Assembly: GCA_040954595.2 (NCBI GenBank)
Contig: CM082576.2
Location: 12,772,001-12,836,000 of the forward strand
DNA length: 64,000 nt
Origin: Balanoglossus misakiensis
Taxonomy: Eukaryota; Hemichordata
Direction: 5' to 3'
Shown here: positions 12,801 through 27,046 of the stretch, in pieces
How positions within the stretch are numbered: position 1 is the first letter of the stretch
How the letters are laid out: the number at the start of each line of letters is the position of its first letter
The notes under the pieces: generated by a model
The model's input: the letters and a program-made list of their open reading frames with translations, nothing else
Databases searched by the model: none
What the model was told of the DNA's origin: nothing
Made by a program: the position numbers and the translations under genes

Positions 12801-15800
12801 CTACTGCAACTCAAGAACCGTTTCAAACAGGTGGTATAATATAATATCATACAGCAGGGTGCATTTCCTCATGATCACTTGAGTGAGAAACTGAAACAAA
12901 TCCCCAAAGTATATAAACTGAACCTAAATCCACTTTGCGAACAGGATGTCATGAAAATTATTTTGTACGCTCCACATTTCACAGATTTATACTGGGTCGC
13001 AATTTGATTTCTAAATTTGTGTTTTATCAGTGCATACACATAATGACTCATTTGATACACGAGTTAGAGGTGAATTGATGTTAATCTTGCATAAGGTAAC
13101 ATCAATCTATTGAATGAAAAGCAGCTGATTCTGAATGAAAATAACTAAAGCTTGCGATTCTCCAAGCAGCTCTTCAAATATAAATGACAAACATGTGTCC
13201 CTTAATAATCCCTCCACTCATATACATACATAGATGATTGTGTAGAGGTAGCATGAGAATCAAATTTTCATTGGTGTGCTCTTTAATACTTGCAAGGTTG
13301 CATGCTATGTACACATATGTTTTTCAGTATGTTTTGATGTCATGCTCTAGTGACTCGAGAATCAGCTGCTGCCATATATTTGTGTTGAAGGGACAAATTA
13401 GCCAGTGTCAACCGGGATTTTTGTTGCAGCTATCACCCTATCCTGTATACACCTCTGCATGCTGCCATGATTTGCATTGTACTGTATATTACTGATGATG
13501 ATACATGTACATGTATTCATGTATGATGCCCAGATTGCTCGCTTTTTGTCTTGACTTTCTCGTATCTCCATTTGGGTTTCTCCAGCCAGCACCACCTTTG
13601 TGCCTACTGCACCCGTCGCTACCACCTTAGACCCGCTGGCTCCAACAGCCAGTGAGAACGCTACCTTAGATCTGCTGGCCACTACGGCCGCTGCTAATGT
13701 TACCATAGAACCAATAAGTGCTATAAATGCAACCCATCCTCCCACTGCGACTGAAGAACCCATCGTACCAGGTGGTATTTTAGAAATGATATCCTGTAGT
13801 GTTTTACATTAAAGTAGCATTGCCTTTTTGTAAAATTTGTATAAACGTGTTGTGTCTGGGTCCAACTGTGGCTATCACTTTTAATTGCATGCAGACTGTG
13901 GTAATACACAGTGAATTTCACATATTTTACAAAAAAAGGGAATGCGAATTTAAGATGTGGGTGTACATTCATGTGAAGACCCTCCCACCCTGTGTGATGA
14001 GACATCTAAACCCTTTGGTGGAAACTGACTGATCTATAACAAGATTTTGAAATCTCGTAGTGAAATTGATCTATTTTGTGATTTTTATCAGTGCATGTTT
14101 TTGAGTGAAACACATTACTTTTTAGAATGAAGGTTCGTATTTTGATCAATTTTGTTTCTGAATCAATGCAGTAATGAATTTTAGTTAGTGACTAAATGCA
14201 CGCAAGTACCAGTAAATATAAATTTAAGATATTTTAAAGGCCAGAAATATCTTTTGACAAAATTTCCTGCATGCTACATGTATTTACATTTGAGTATATA
14301 ACTGTTGGGGAAGAAGTAAGAACTACAAAAATGATAACAAGGTTTGAAATCTGATGCCCTGTTATCTATTCTGTGATAAAAAAATTTGCATTCAAACTAT
14401 ACTTTCACTTTCAGAACGGGAGGACTTTGGATGCTATCGTTAGTCTGTAACTGCATTGATAACACAAAGAAGCATGCATAACAAAATTAACTTTTTGAAT
14501 TTTTTTTTGTTCATGATTTGAATGCATGTCACAATACATGCTTATGGAGATATATATTGTATTTACACAATGCATTAGATGTCTACAGGGAAGGACTAAT
14601 GGAGGCTAGGAAATACATCCCATATTTCATATATACCATACAATGCCATCAATGAAACAAATAACACAGTTGTATGTACACCTACATCTTTAGATGATCA
14701 ATAATACATGTGCATGCTAAAAGTAAAACGTAATCATCATGGTAATTATCTTTATCCCGTTAATCTGTGATCTGTACCCTGTGATAAAAAATTTATGTAT
14801 TATCAGTTAAATATGCAATATGGAGCTTGAACTTTGCTTGGATGTCAGACTGGATTGATACAGAACACATAAGAATTCATTTTTTTCTTCATGAACGTTT
14901 CATTTGATCTGTTGTGAAACTGGATATGGTCTAGTAGAAATTTAGGACAAACGTAAATTGAATGACTTTCAACACAAAATTAAAAACACTCCAGGCAAAA
15001 CATCCATGTATTTCTTACATCCAAAGTTTCAAAGCTCCGAATTGCTTTTAAACTTAATAACTGGTATTGCAATCATACAATCAACTGTTCACACTATCTT
15101 TGAAACATAATTTATTTAAGTCTTGATAATATTTTATTAAAAAATAATATTTGAAATCTTAAGGCAAGACCAGTGAGTACAATGGAGTATGTTCAATAGG
15201 CATTGCTGCAGGATTTCGAATTCACTGTCAAATCTAGCTGACTCCATAGAAGAGTCAGTCACTACTGGTATATAAAATTATTAAAATTGTTTATGTTTGT
15301 TTGGTAAAATATTATACGTTACCATCACTACATATGTTTATGTAATCAACAATTCTTGGATATTTTTTCTGGCATATCCTGCTTCAAACAATGTTGCTAA
15401 CCATTATGTTCACATTGTACTATGGTTTTGTCTTAATTTGCATAAATATTAACATATTCGTGTAATTCATTTATGAAATATACACCAGTAATTGCACTTA
15501 AACTTAAAAGTAATTGTGTCAACTGTATAATTTTAGATGTTAATATAAATTTTTAAAGTTAAAGTTTGAAGATTAAAGAAATTTTTTGGTAGATATTGTT
15601 GATAAATTACCATATGGCACACCATTGCTACCATAGTACGTTTCCATGGGAATATTAATTTTATTGATGAGTTGATATCGGGCGTTGCATTGCTCTTTTG
15701 GTCTTTTGACCGCGTGTCTGTTATTTGTGAGATCTCATCAAGTGTGTGTGAGTTCGTTTTGTTTTGTTTCTGTGCTTTGGTAGTCATAGTGACCAGATGG

Positions 15801-18800
15801 ACGGGTAAATGATGATAGCTTCAAAATTAGCCTTGAGGGCTGGGTGGCTACTGATTTCGTTTGAGCCAATTTCTTGTCAAAGGAGGATATAAAAATCTGA
15901 AAGCAGTGACGTGTCACCCAAAATCGAGCTACAAGAAACATTTAATTAAGTGTGATAACTGACAGGTTTATTTTTGTATTAAAATGATAACGCCATGTGC
16001 AGAATAAGACATGCATAGTATCTGCAGGCTCATGTCGGTCTGTTGTATACATGTACTATACACTTTCAAATTCCCATACCCATACCCATACCAGCAATAT
16101 CTCTCCTTAATTGGCCAGGCAACAATGATTGGACATTTTCCAAGTATCTGTCAATGTCCAGACTGTACTGAGAGATCATCCTACACTCTCATATGATCAG
16201 CATAAACATGTAATGTTCGCTGACCTCTGCATGACCCATTTGACCTCAAAAAGGTTGTAGATACACGCAGAGGTAAAGGTCTTGAATATTGGGTATCTTT
16301 TAATTGAATGTGCAATGCCATGTTCATTGAACCCATTGTCACAATACACAGCGAGGTACATGCATGTCCACACACATGTAAGCTGATCAAACAACATGAA
16401 ATCAAAATACTCGAACCTTGTATGTCACCATAGCAACACATCCCAAACATTTTACTGCCCCCAAACCCACCCCAGGCCATTACCATCAGCATCCACCCAC
16501 CCACCGAATCAAATTGTCAACAACTCACGAAATATGTGTTTTTGATTTTCAAAAAACAGTGGAATTAAAATTTTCCTTAAGCCAGACGACGTATCCCCGC
16601 TCCTGCATCCTCAACATGTAAACACATACATGTACATTCTACATCTGACGCTGCAGTGGTCATGTTGTCTATATTGATCAACTGTCATACGATAGATTCT
16701 TACAGAAAATGCAGGTGTTTAATTCACACTGCTAGTGGCCTGTGATTCTAAAAAAAAATTAGATGAATAGAAGTGTCTACACAGCAAATGTTGATGATAA
16801 CATACAACTGTAACGGTGATACGTGTATATCGATAACTTCTGCCTCACAGGCTGCTCATTTCTCTGTGTCCAATAATATCATCTACTTGCAGTTCCCATG
16901 GCAACACAAGGTTAATGTTTATTTTGTGGAGTGATTTATTTCCCACATGAACTGTTTTTGTTGAATTCAGAATTTTTCTTCCATGACCGCAGCCTGTGTT
17001 GAGTTAAATTTGTGGAGGGTTAATAAAATGTACAGATATTATGTTTGCACCATTGCTCATGAATTGTTTTTTTTCATGCTGCAAAATTTTGAGACTGAAA
17101 ATTCTTGTATTCACGTTGGGTGCAGAATTCTTGTGCTGTTAATATGTGTGTACCTGGGGCATGTATGTAAATGTATGTATGTATCATACATTAAAAACAT
17201 ACATCCATGGAGTGATGTACGGTACATCATCAATGCCTTGCTGGCATTTTCTAATCTGTTAGTAAAAGTACTGTCCACCACTGCAATTTTCAGAAATAAC
17301 ATTTTGCCATGTTTTCCTTGCCATATGTGTATTTGTATGTGTGTACATATATGAATGTAATTGTGAATGTTTGCGTATCAGGTTGGGCTCTACACTGAAG
17401 GATGTATGTTTGCACATCTGCCCCATTTCATGTGACGTCTTTAAACTGCAAAGTTCGGTTTATACCAGTTGCTTGAAAATAACAGATGCACAAACACAAG
17501 ATGTGCTTGTAGCATTTCAAGGTTTCCCACCGCAAGTTTTCTTTTATTTCCTGTTTATTATTTTCATCTCTGCTTTTTGCTGGGTTTTACAGCGATGGTG
17601 TGCTTTCATTTATTTGATTCATTTTTTCACTCATCATTTCTCCCGCTTGCATTTTTCCCTCGTCTTTTTTTTTATGTTGTCACATTTATGCAGGAAATGG
17701 CACAGAAGTACAGCAGCCTTCTCCAGGTAGAGCTTCGAGCATCCCTACACTTTCCCTAATTTGCACATTATTCATGCTACATGACGTCAAACTGTTATTA
17801 TCCATCACAGCCAGCTTAATTGCACGCTCTGAATTTTTTTGCTCTGTGGTCTCAGCATTCCAACTTTGCGGATTAACGCTTTGAAATCAAAATCAAATGC
17901 CAATAAAAAACTGTAAGGAATGTGTAGTGTATTCCATGGCCAGTTTACTTTGTTTGACGCTACTAGACTGACACGAGATAAAATGTACTCTCCCAAAGAT
18001 AGCTTTGTAATATTTGGTCTCTATCTTGCCGTTAATTTTCCACGGAGATGAGCGTATAAAACCTGTATTATTAGATTACCAATGTATAGAAAGTTCAAAT
18101 GTAATGTTTAATGTTGTAAAGCATGTCCATTTTATTAAAAAAAATTAAGGCTGGAGCCTGACACAGTGGAATGTCACATTGTCACTGATGGACAGGTTGA
18201 AAATGTTCATGTATAAAATTAGCCCCACTTTTAAGAATAGTAATGATACTGTAAGTATGCAATTGCACCTTAATGAAAAAAAAAGATTTCTCCCCCCCCC
18301 CAAATGACCAGTTATAATTATTAATTATCTCTTTGTCTTTTCCGTTAGGTGGCTGTAACGCGTTGTGTATTGCACTGATATGTGCAGCCCTCATATTGGC
18401 AGCAGTCGGTATTACGTGTGCGATAGTACTGTATGGCAAAAAGAAAAGGAAATGGTAAGTCTTGAGTCACATTGCAACAGACTTCTCCGTTACAACTTGC
18501 AGTTGTGACAAACTTGTATACAGTTTGCATCCCAGTATCAGGTGTTTTGTTGTACAAACACACTTGTACGATAGGAGCAGTAGCTACATATTATTAAACT
18601 TGATACTTTTTGGTTCTGTGCATCGACAACAGAGGTTTCTTGCCCCGACTCCTTCGAGCAGTTGAAACATCCAGGGTGTATTTGGCTCTTCAACTTAAAG
18701 GTATACGGTCACCTATGGAAAATTAGCTATAGTTACCATGGCAAATTTGAGATCTAGCCAATCACAGATTTTCAGTGGGTGGCACACGCGAAAAAAAGAG

Positions 18801-21280
18801 CGCCACCATATGTTCTTCAGAATGCTCAAATACACAAATTCAGCCATGATATACGGACATACTGTATGCACATTGGAGGTGACTGTATACGCCTATATAA
18901 GTTAGGATGATGTGCCATGTCTCTTAGTAAACTGCGGATGTCGACTGTTGGTGCTACAAAGTATAAGTTATATTTAAATTGGAGAATTATGATATTGCTG
19001 GCTATCCAGCTGCGATGGAAGTCGGTGTGCATTCGTGCAGACACTGTGGAGATCCTTGATTAAGAAACCCCAGTTGAGACATAACAAAATACCGGTAGTG
19101 ATAAAAAAATTTCAAAAACCTTGGTACTGTATGGTCACTTGACTCACTGTGCCTGGGGATGAGTTTTGAAGATATGCTGTGTCTGTATGGTAAAGTGATA
19201 GCCAACTGTTTCACCAGACCCTGTCTGTGTCAACAGTATGGTTCCATTTTAAAATTCCTCAAGGGTTTCCGTTCAGGGTTTTTTCTTTTGCTCAGTGCCA
19301 AACACTTATGTGAAGATGACTGAGTAATTGATTTGAAATTACATGTTATATTGTAAGTCCCACTGAAGTAATCTTTAAAAAAAGTGGTGAAGTGATAAAT
19401 TTGACCGATGCAAAATATTATATTAAAAATTAATGTTTGGACATTTGCCTTCAAAAAGTAATAAATTGCTGTGATGTTTGTATTCTCGACACCTGTGATC
19501 AATTTATCAAAATTTATATCACACATCCTATTATTACTCACATTTGATGCCGTGTTTCGTTTTGAATGTTAATTTTTAATTTGTGTGACCCAGAGAGAGG
19601 AAAACGTGAATTTTACTTTCTTTGTGAATAGTGATGAGAAAGTATTACCTGACATCCTATTCATTGCAGAATTCTCATGAGAAATTGATCATACAATTGC
19701 CAGTATATGGTGTTTCCTGCGGCAAGAAACTTTAAATTGTGAATGCGAAATAATACTCTTTACGCTTTCCTGTCCAATCTTGGTTTTAATATCGTTGATG
19801 CTGGCTCTGTCGAATGGAAATACAGAAAATAGACAGACAAGTTACAATTTTATATGGCAAAAAAGTTATTTCATTCTAACTTTAAATATTGAGATAAAAA
19901 TACCTAATATGCAAGGCTACATGTATAGAAGGGCAATGAAATGTAAAAACTCTATCAGCCACGAAAGATTTTACCAAATGAGTAATTATGAATGAGAATG
20001 TAGGGAAAGTTCATATGTAGATCTTCTTATTGTTGTCGTTACAAAGAGAGACTTTTACCTTGAGGATATTTCGCTGTGTGGGTGATAGTGCAACCAATAT
20101 CCGTATGAAATTATTTCCTGTCGGTAATATAATCCATATTTAATGTGCCTGAAATACTTGTTGATATACTTTGTCCGCATCTGTTTCTGTCTGCGTATAC
20201 TCACACAGCCTCATCATGTTTCCAGGGGAAATACCGGGTGTGGTCTCTGTGTGTGTCATGAAATAAAAATGAGTTGTTCCAGGTTACCAGAAATTGAAGG
20301 GAAGGGTCCAGGGATATGTTGTGCGAAAAATGACCACACCCATCCGTAGTACCCTTCTCTCCGTCACACACACTTCTCATTCCTTGAAAGCCAGTTTTGG
20401 GAGGAATGGGAATGGGAATTCTCAGGAGTTTGGACGCTAGAAATGTAAGATACGTAATAGTCAATAATTTCCATTTGTGTCATTTCTGTCTTCCCAGGTG
20501 TTGGAAAGAGAAGTCTTCGAAGGGTGGAAGAACATTCTACCCAAAGCCTGGTGATGTTGGTGCTGCGTCAAGTGTGGAAATGGGTAGGTTTTCCCCCTAT
20601 TAAATTCCTAAATGGTTTGGTCTGGATGCATTGCCTTCTATGGCAGAGTTGGACCTCTATGGAGAGAAATGGGGGCAGAGGATGAAAACACATTTTCCTT
20701 TATGTATATAATTTTGGTAAAATCTTTGTTGCACGACTCTGCATTAGGTGCTGCGAATCCAGCATTGACTAATGGCGAGAGTCCGACTCACAAGGCGAGT
20801 CCCGGCCACAGCGACCCCGGCAGCCCGACCAGAAAAAGGCACCACAAGAAGAAACACACCAGGAGCCATTCGCCAAGTCCAGCACACTCTGGCAAAGTGG
20901 GGCCGGCCACGGAGACGGACGGCGTGAGCAAAAGCACGGATCCGCTCTTCGATCCGGATGCCAAGTACGTGTACCCGGGAACGCCACCGCGAGATCTACC
21001 CCCGGTAAACACAGAAGAGAACGACGAGAGCCCCAGGAGAAAGAAGAAAAAGAAGAGGAAACACAAGAAGAAGGCGGAGATCGCCGGTGACGAGGAGGAG
21101 ACAGGGCAGCCCACGCTGGTCAGCGTTAATCCGAAACACATGAAGTCAACGGCGCAATCGTCAGTGGAGCCGTTACCACCGGTCAACGTCACCGCACCAC
21201 CCAGCGCGCTCTCTCCTCTCAAAAACCCGAGACCGTTGCCGACGTTGCCTCCGTTGGGGACATCCGACGGACACGCGTAG
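9846..21280 (+). CDS. Gene C: mucin-like single-pass membrane protein of the CYG family, polybasic tail
   Basis: This is an unrecognised third paralogue. The exons are 9846-9890, 10640-10781, 12468-12830, 13586-13771, 17694-17726, 18349-18454, 20498-20583 and 20748-21280 (stop TAG), giving 497 residues with every phase consistent. The first exon starts MAKTANWDSYLCLSL and joins CFIAIELSG to make a signal peptide. The mature N-terminus carries QYCYGSVSSTKLTCTGC and DLPGPPPVPP. The next two exons (121 and 62 codons) are Thr/Ala/Pro-rich and mucin-like, with several N-x-T sites. Both begin and end in phase 1 and end in similar EP...G sequences, so they look like exon duplicates. A 33-base exon (17694) precedes the transmembrane exon, whose helix ends in YGKKKRK. 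The tail has two basic Ser/Pro and Lys clusters (RKRHHKKKHTRSHSPSP and RRKKKKKRKHKKK) and the motif YVYPGTPPRDLPP. The 33-base exon and the first exon are the least certain parts. Confidence 0.66.
10874..11005. mobile_element. MITE-like inverted-repeat element in gene C intron 2
   Basis: A terminal inverted repeat of about 22 bases (CTGTAAAACGGGAAATTTTC and its complement) flanks roughly 90 bases that contain further copies of the TTTCGC word. There is no coding capacity, which fits a short non-autonomous element. I could not define a target-site duplication with certainty. Confidence 0.7.
13772..17693. other. Large gene C intron
   Basis: The intron is about 3.9 kb, AT-rich, and contains no reading frame I can support. 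Since the upstream Thr-rich exons are symmetrical phase-1 duplicates, further skipped or decayed copies could be hidden here, but none was found by eye. Confidence 0.4.
18701..18835 (-). repeat. Dispersed repeat, copy 2
   Basis: This is the inverted partner of 8840-8972. It lies in the intron after the gene C transmembrane exon. The two copies differ by scattered substitutions and small indels. Confidence 0.85.
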
Positions 21281-24236
21281 TCACACCCGTCCATCCACAG
21301 TCCGCAAAATGTGAATAATTTTCTATTCAGCGAATAATGAAATTAATACAGTACAATACAAAAATATGTATCCTATCATACGATTTACCTTGTGATGTAC
21401 AAAAAAACATAGTATTAATTTCAGCCATGCTTGCAATAATCAGATCCCGTTCATAATCATTTTCATTTCCGTCCATGTGAAAAAAATCCTCCGGGATCTA
21501 AATTTGTCACAACATAAAATTAACATGTAACAAAGTGAACGAACTGAGGATATATCCCCCAAAGCCATGACCTTTGATCTTTTGCCAGTTGCAACCCTCA
21601 AAATATTTGTATATTAAAAACTGTGCCAAAAATTATTTCAATGCAGCGTAGCAGCAAGAGAGATGAAGAGCAGTAGAGTTTATTTTTGTAGGTAAGAAGA
21701 CGTGTGCTAAAGAAACAGGACATATATGCATTATTTTGCTCAAAGTGTGTGGGAAAACACTTTGGTTATGTTTTCTGTATCTTTTGCGCAAAAGTAGCTT
21801 TATATTTTTTGGAGGTGACAGCATATTTGAACAAAATCCCATCGACTGTCCTGGTGTGCAATTACATGTCCGATAATAAAATGCGTTGCCAAATATTTGC
21901 AGTTGATGAACATTTTAGCCATATGGATGACTTATCCAGGCATTGTGATCACAATGGTATACATGTACACACATTGTACATTTACCAAATGAAAACTAAA
22001 ATTTCCTTCGTGATATTTTTGCTTACTACAATCACATGTGTACATTAATTTTTAAATTAGAAATATCATTAGGTTAAGTTGTGTAGTTTACATCTCTCAG
22101 GTAGATAGACCCTAAGGCTGATAATCTGCGACATGTTTTAATAACACTCTATACATTCAATTAATGTGTACATGATACAATGTCTTTCAGATTTGCTGCA
22201 AAAGTATTTCAGTTTCAACTCATTTTCCTGTCAAAATAGAGGCTGTTGTTTTATATTTACTTTTCTGTTCGTATGTGATGATGTTTTTTATGTTATTGGA
22301 TATTTTGTTGTGAGACCCTGCAGGTCAAAGGTCAACACTGCGTTGAAACTGGTTTTTATTGCATAAACGGTATCATGTTATATGAAAATAACAATTTCCT
22401 GACTGAGACTCATGACATCATTTGAAGTTAAAATTTGGAAACGAAGGATTGATTTACAGGTTTTTTTCAATTATTATCATGATCACACAGATTGCTTGTT
22501 CATGAATCATAAAGCGCAAGATCAATACGGAGATGATGGTGAAACATTGCTGTCAAGTGAATGACAAACCAGCAGACGGTGTGGATTTTTGTTTGATTTA
22601 TGTCGGATTCCCGCCGATTTATTGTACAGTTTTAGAACATCCGTATTTTTTTAGCCGCTTTTTCAGTGATGGCATTCATTGGATCAGTATCATGATACAT
22701 GAACCAAACATGTTGTGTATCATACATGGTTTTATGTGTACAATAGTTTCATTTGTTCAGTGTTGCCATATGAATTGACTCTGCAGATACCATGCTTTGC
22801 CTACAAATACATCATGCATCTGTTTGTGAAACTCTCTGTCTGCAGGCAACTGAAAGTCAATCGACATGAGGATTGACTTGTTGGTTCAGAAACTTTCACT
22901 ACGATATCGGCAAAATGTCAATTTTGTTGTGTGTTCATCAGATCTTTTATGTTTCCATGTTCATGTACTACCGGTATCAAACAAGGAAAATATCTAAATA
23001 CATTGTATCACAATATGGACCTTCTTCTATGTGTCAAAATGTATTTATCCTCATTCGAAGGACCAAAATGATTAATTCTGTCTGGCAATATTGTGTTATG
23101 AATGTTATGGCCCTTATGAGTACATGTGCACATGCCGTATGGGCATTCAAAGTAGGGACCTTTGTTTTATATAGCTAACATAATCACAGATGAAAGTGTT
23201 TTCATCATATCACAAAGCAGAGCCTATCTTCACTTTTGTTATGTTTAAGCCTGAAATCAGAGTTACAGGTTTTTTTCTGTTACCATAGTAACAGTATCTG
23301 ACAGTATATACAAGTGCCAATGACATTTTTGCTTCCACTTTTATGAAATGTAAATAAGAAACTTTATTTCAAAATGTTTCAAATCGTTAATGTAGGCACA
23401 TAGAATATTTTTATGAAAGATCTCACCGCACTGATTTACAGAAAAGTTTGAAAATAATGTGCAAGATGGTTAAATTATGAGTACCTGGTACTACAGTTTC
23501 GTCCATACATGTTTGTAGTACATTTCTTTCTGAAAGTTTTCATCAACATTGATGTTTCAAATTTGTTAAATTTATATGTGACCCTGTATTTTATTAGTTG
23601 TATAGTATTTATCTGGTTGTGTCGTTTTACATGTACATATATAATTATGTTACTGTTATCTCAATTATAAATCTTTAACTATTACTTGAATGGAGCATTC
23701 TGCATGGGTTATTAAGCAATGACCCTTCTACCAAGGGCAGGTATACCACATGGAATCTTTCGTCTTTGCCTGAAAACAAACGTCTTCCATGCTATGTTTA
23801 AATTTACCCCTGGGTCCGCCAGTTCGATTTTATTTGGACCAATAACATTTCTGTAAACAGCGCCCTCGGTGGCAGGGGCCAGTGTGCCCTCTAACTATGT
23901 TAAAAAGCTTCGTCAATTAAGAATTTCTAAATTTAAAAAAAAATTCTGAGACATCTCTGTACCTTTGCATGTAGTATGGCTAATGGTTTTGAGTCACCAG
24001 TAAGTTTATTGAGTCAGTGGCATGTCATATAGGCTTAGAGGACACACTAGTCCTTACTACTTATAGCTTTGTTTCCATAGCAACGAGAAATTTCTATAAC
24101 CTTGATCATGGCGAATGAACTGACAACGTTGGGGCAGAAACGCACAACACACAATTTCTTTACAAGATTTTTTTTACTATTTTTTTATCTCAGTGAAAGC
24201 AACGTCAGAAATTACATTTTAACAGATGTATTGATT
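21281..24236. other. Intergenic stretch between gene C and RPS27A
   Basis: No gene is supported. A candidate AATAAA for gene C lies at 21875-21880. For RPS27A on the other strand, TTTATT at 24005-24010 would be an AATAAA about 230 bases past its stop. The rest is AT-rich sequence with short open frames that show no domain or splice support. Confidence 0.45.
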
Positions 24237-26104
<1,868 letters not shown>

Positions 26105-26236
26105 CTTGGTAGTCAAAACCCACCTATAATGAAAGAGACAAAACTATATTGTTCAATGATTCTCGTTATTTATAATTTTCATGGAAAGGGACTGAAATAT
26201 TAACATTTCAGCAGACCGCATGATTTTCATGCCTAC

Positions 26237-26276
26237 CTCACAAGATGGATGACCTGCAGGAAGAGGTCGCAGAAAG
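26237..26276 (-). other. RPS27A: RPS27A non-coding first exon with 5'TOP-like start
   Basis: On the - strand the sequence CTTTCTGCGACCTCTTCCTG leads to TTGTGAG and a gtaggc donor at 26236. A leader that begins with C in a pyrimidine tract is typical of ribosomal-protein (5'TOP) mRNAs, which are translationally controlled by TOR signalling. The following intron is only about 113 bases and ends in attatag before the leader of the ATG exon. The exact start base is inferred. Confidence 0.65.
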
Positions 26277-26590
26277 CATGGATTTCCCGAACTGAACCCA
26301 CAGGGACATAATAAATATCGCCATCTAGAGGCAGGATTAGAAAATACTTACCCCAATGTAAAACGATTTAGGATCAGATATGATTTCAGATTTTTGGGAT
26401 CAGAGAAATCTAACAGATCTGGGTGAAGTTGTCCAATAATATTGAAGAACACAACCAATAAATATTCTTGTTGAAATCCCACTATTGATGTTGACAATGA
26501 CAAAACATCGAGTATGAACCGCCGAAAGTGCCACGGCTTAAAATCTGAAAATCAATCTGAATTTAAGGCTAATTCCAACTCCAACCGAAA
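26277..26590. promoter_or_regulatory. Divergent promoter between RPS27A and TTC7
   Basis: Only about 315 bases separate the inferred RPS27A start (- strand) from the TTC7 start codon (+ strand), so both promoters must lie here or overlap. On the - strand the word ATGGCG with an A/T-rich flank (near 26320) resembles a YY1-type site common in ribosomal-protein promoters. An ATG at 26514 on the + strand opens a frame that overlaps the TTC7 start in another frame, if transcription begins upstream of it. Confidence 0.6.
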
Positions 26591-27007
26591 ATGGCTGCTT
26601 CAAAGAAGCAGACTATGCGACTGGAGCAAGAAATTGAGAAAAACAGAACAGAATGCAATTGGGATAAGGTCGCAGCTATCACAAAGCAGCTGCATAGTGG
26701 CAAGGGGTCTACCAGTTTGGGTGAGTGCTGGCGTCATTAATTTGTCTTCGATGAATATGTGCGATTCCAATGGTTACATACATTGCTCGGCAGGTGTGCA
26801 TAGGAAATTCACTGATTGATTAATTATGGAAGTGACATATATATGTACAGGCTCTGGAATCCACTGACTGACAATCCACTGGCTTGATTCAACATGTTGA
26901 ATCAGGCCCCATTCAGTGGAATTCCGCTGCCTATCATATGGCGATGATGATGGTGGTGGTGATGGGGGTTGTGGTGATGATGATTGTTGACGTTGTTGTG
27001 GTGGTGG

Positions 27008-27046
<39 letters not shown>

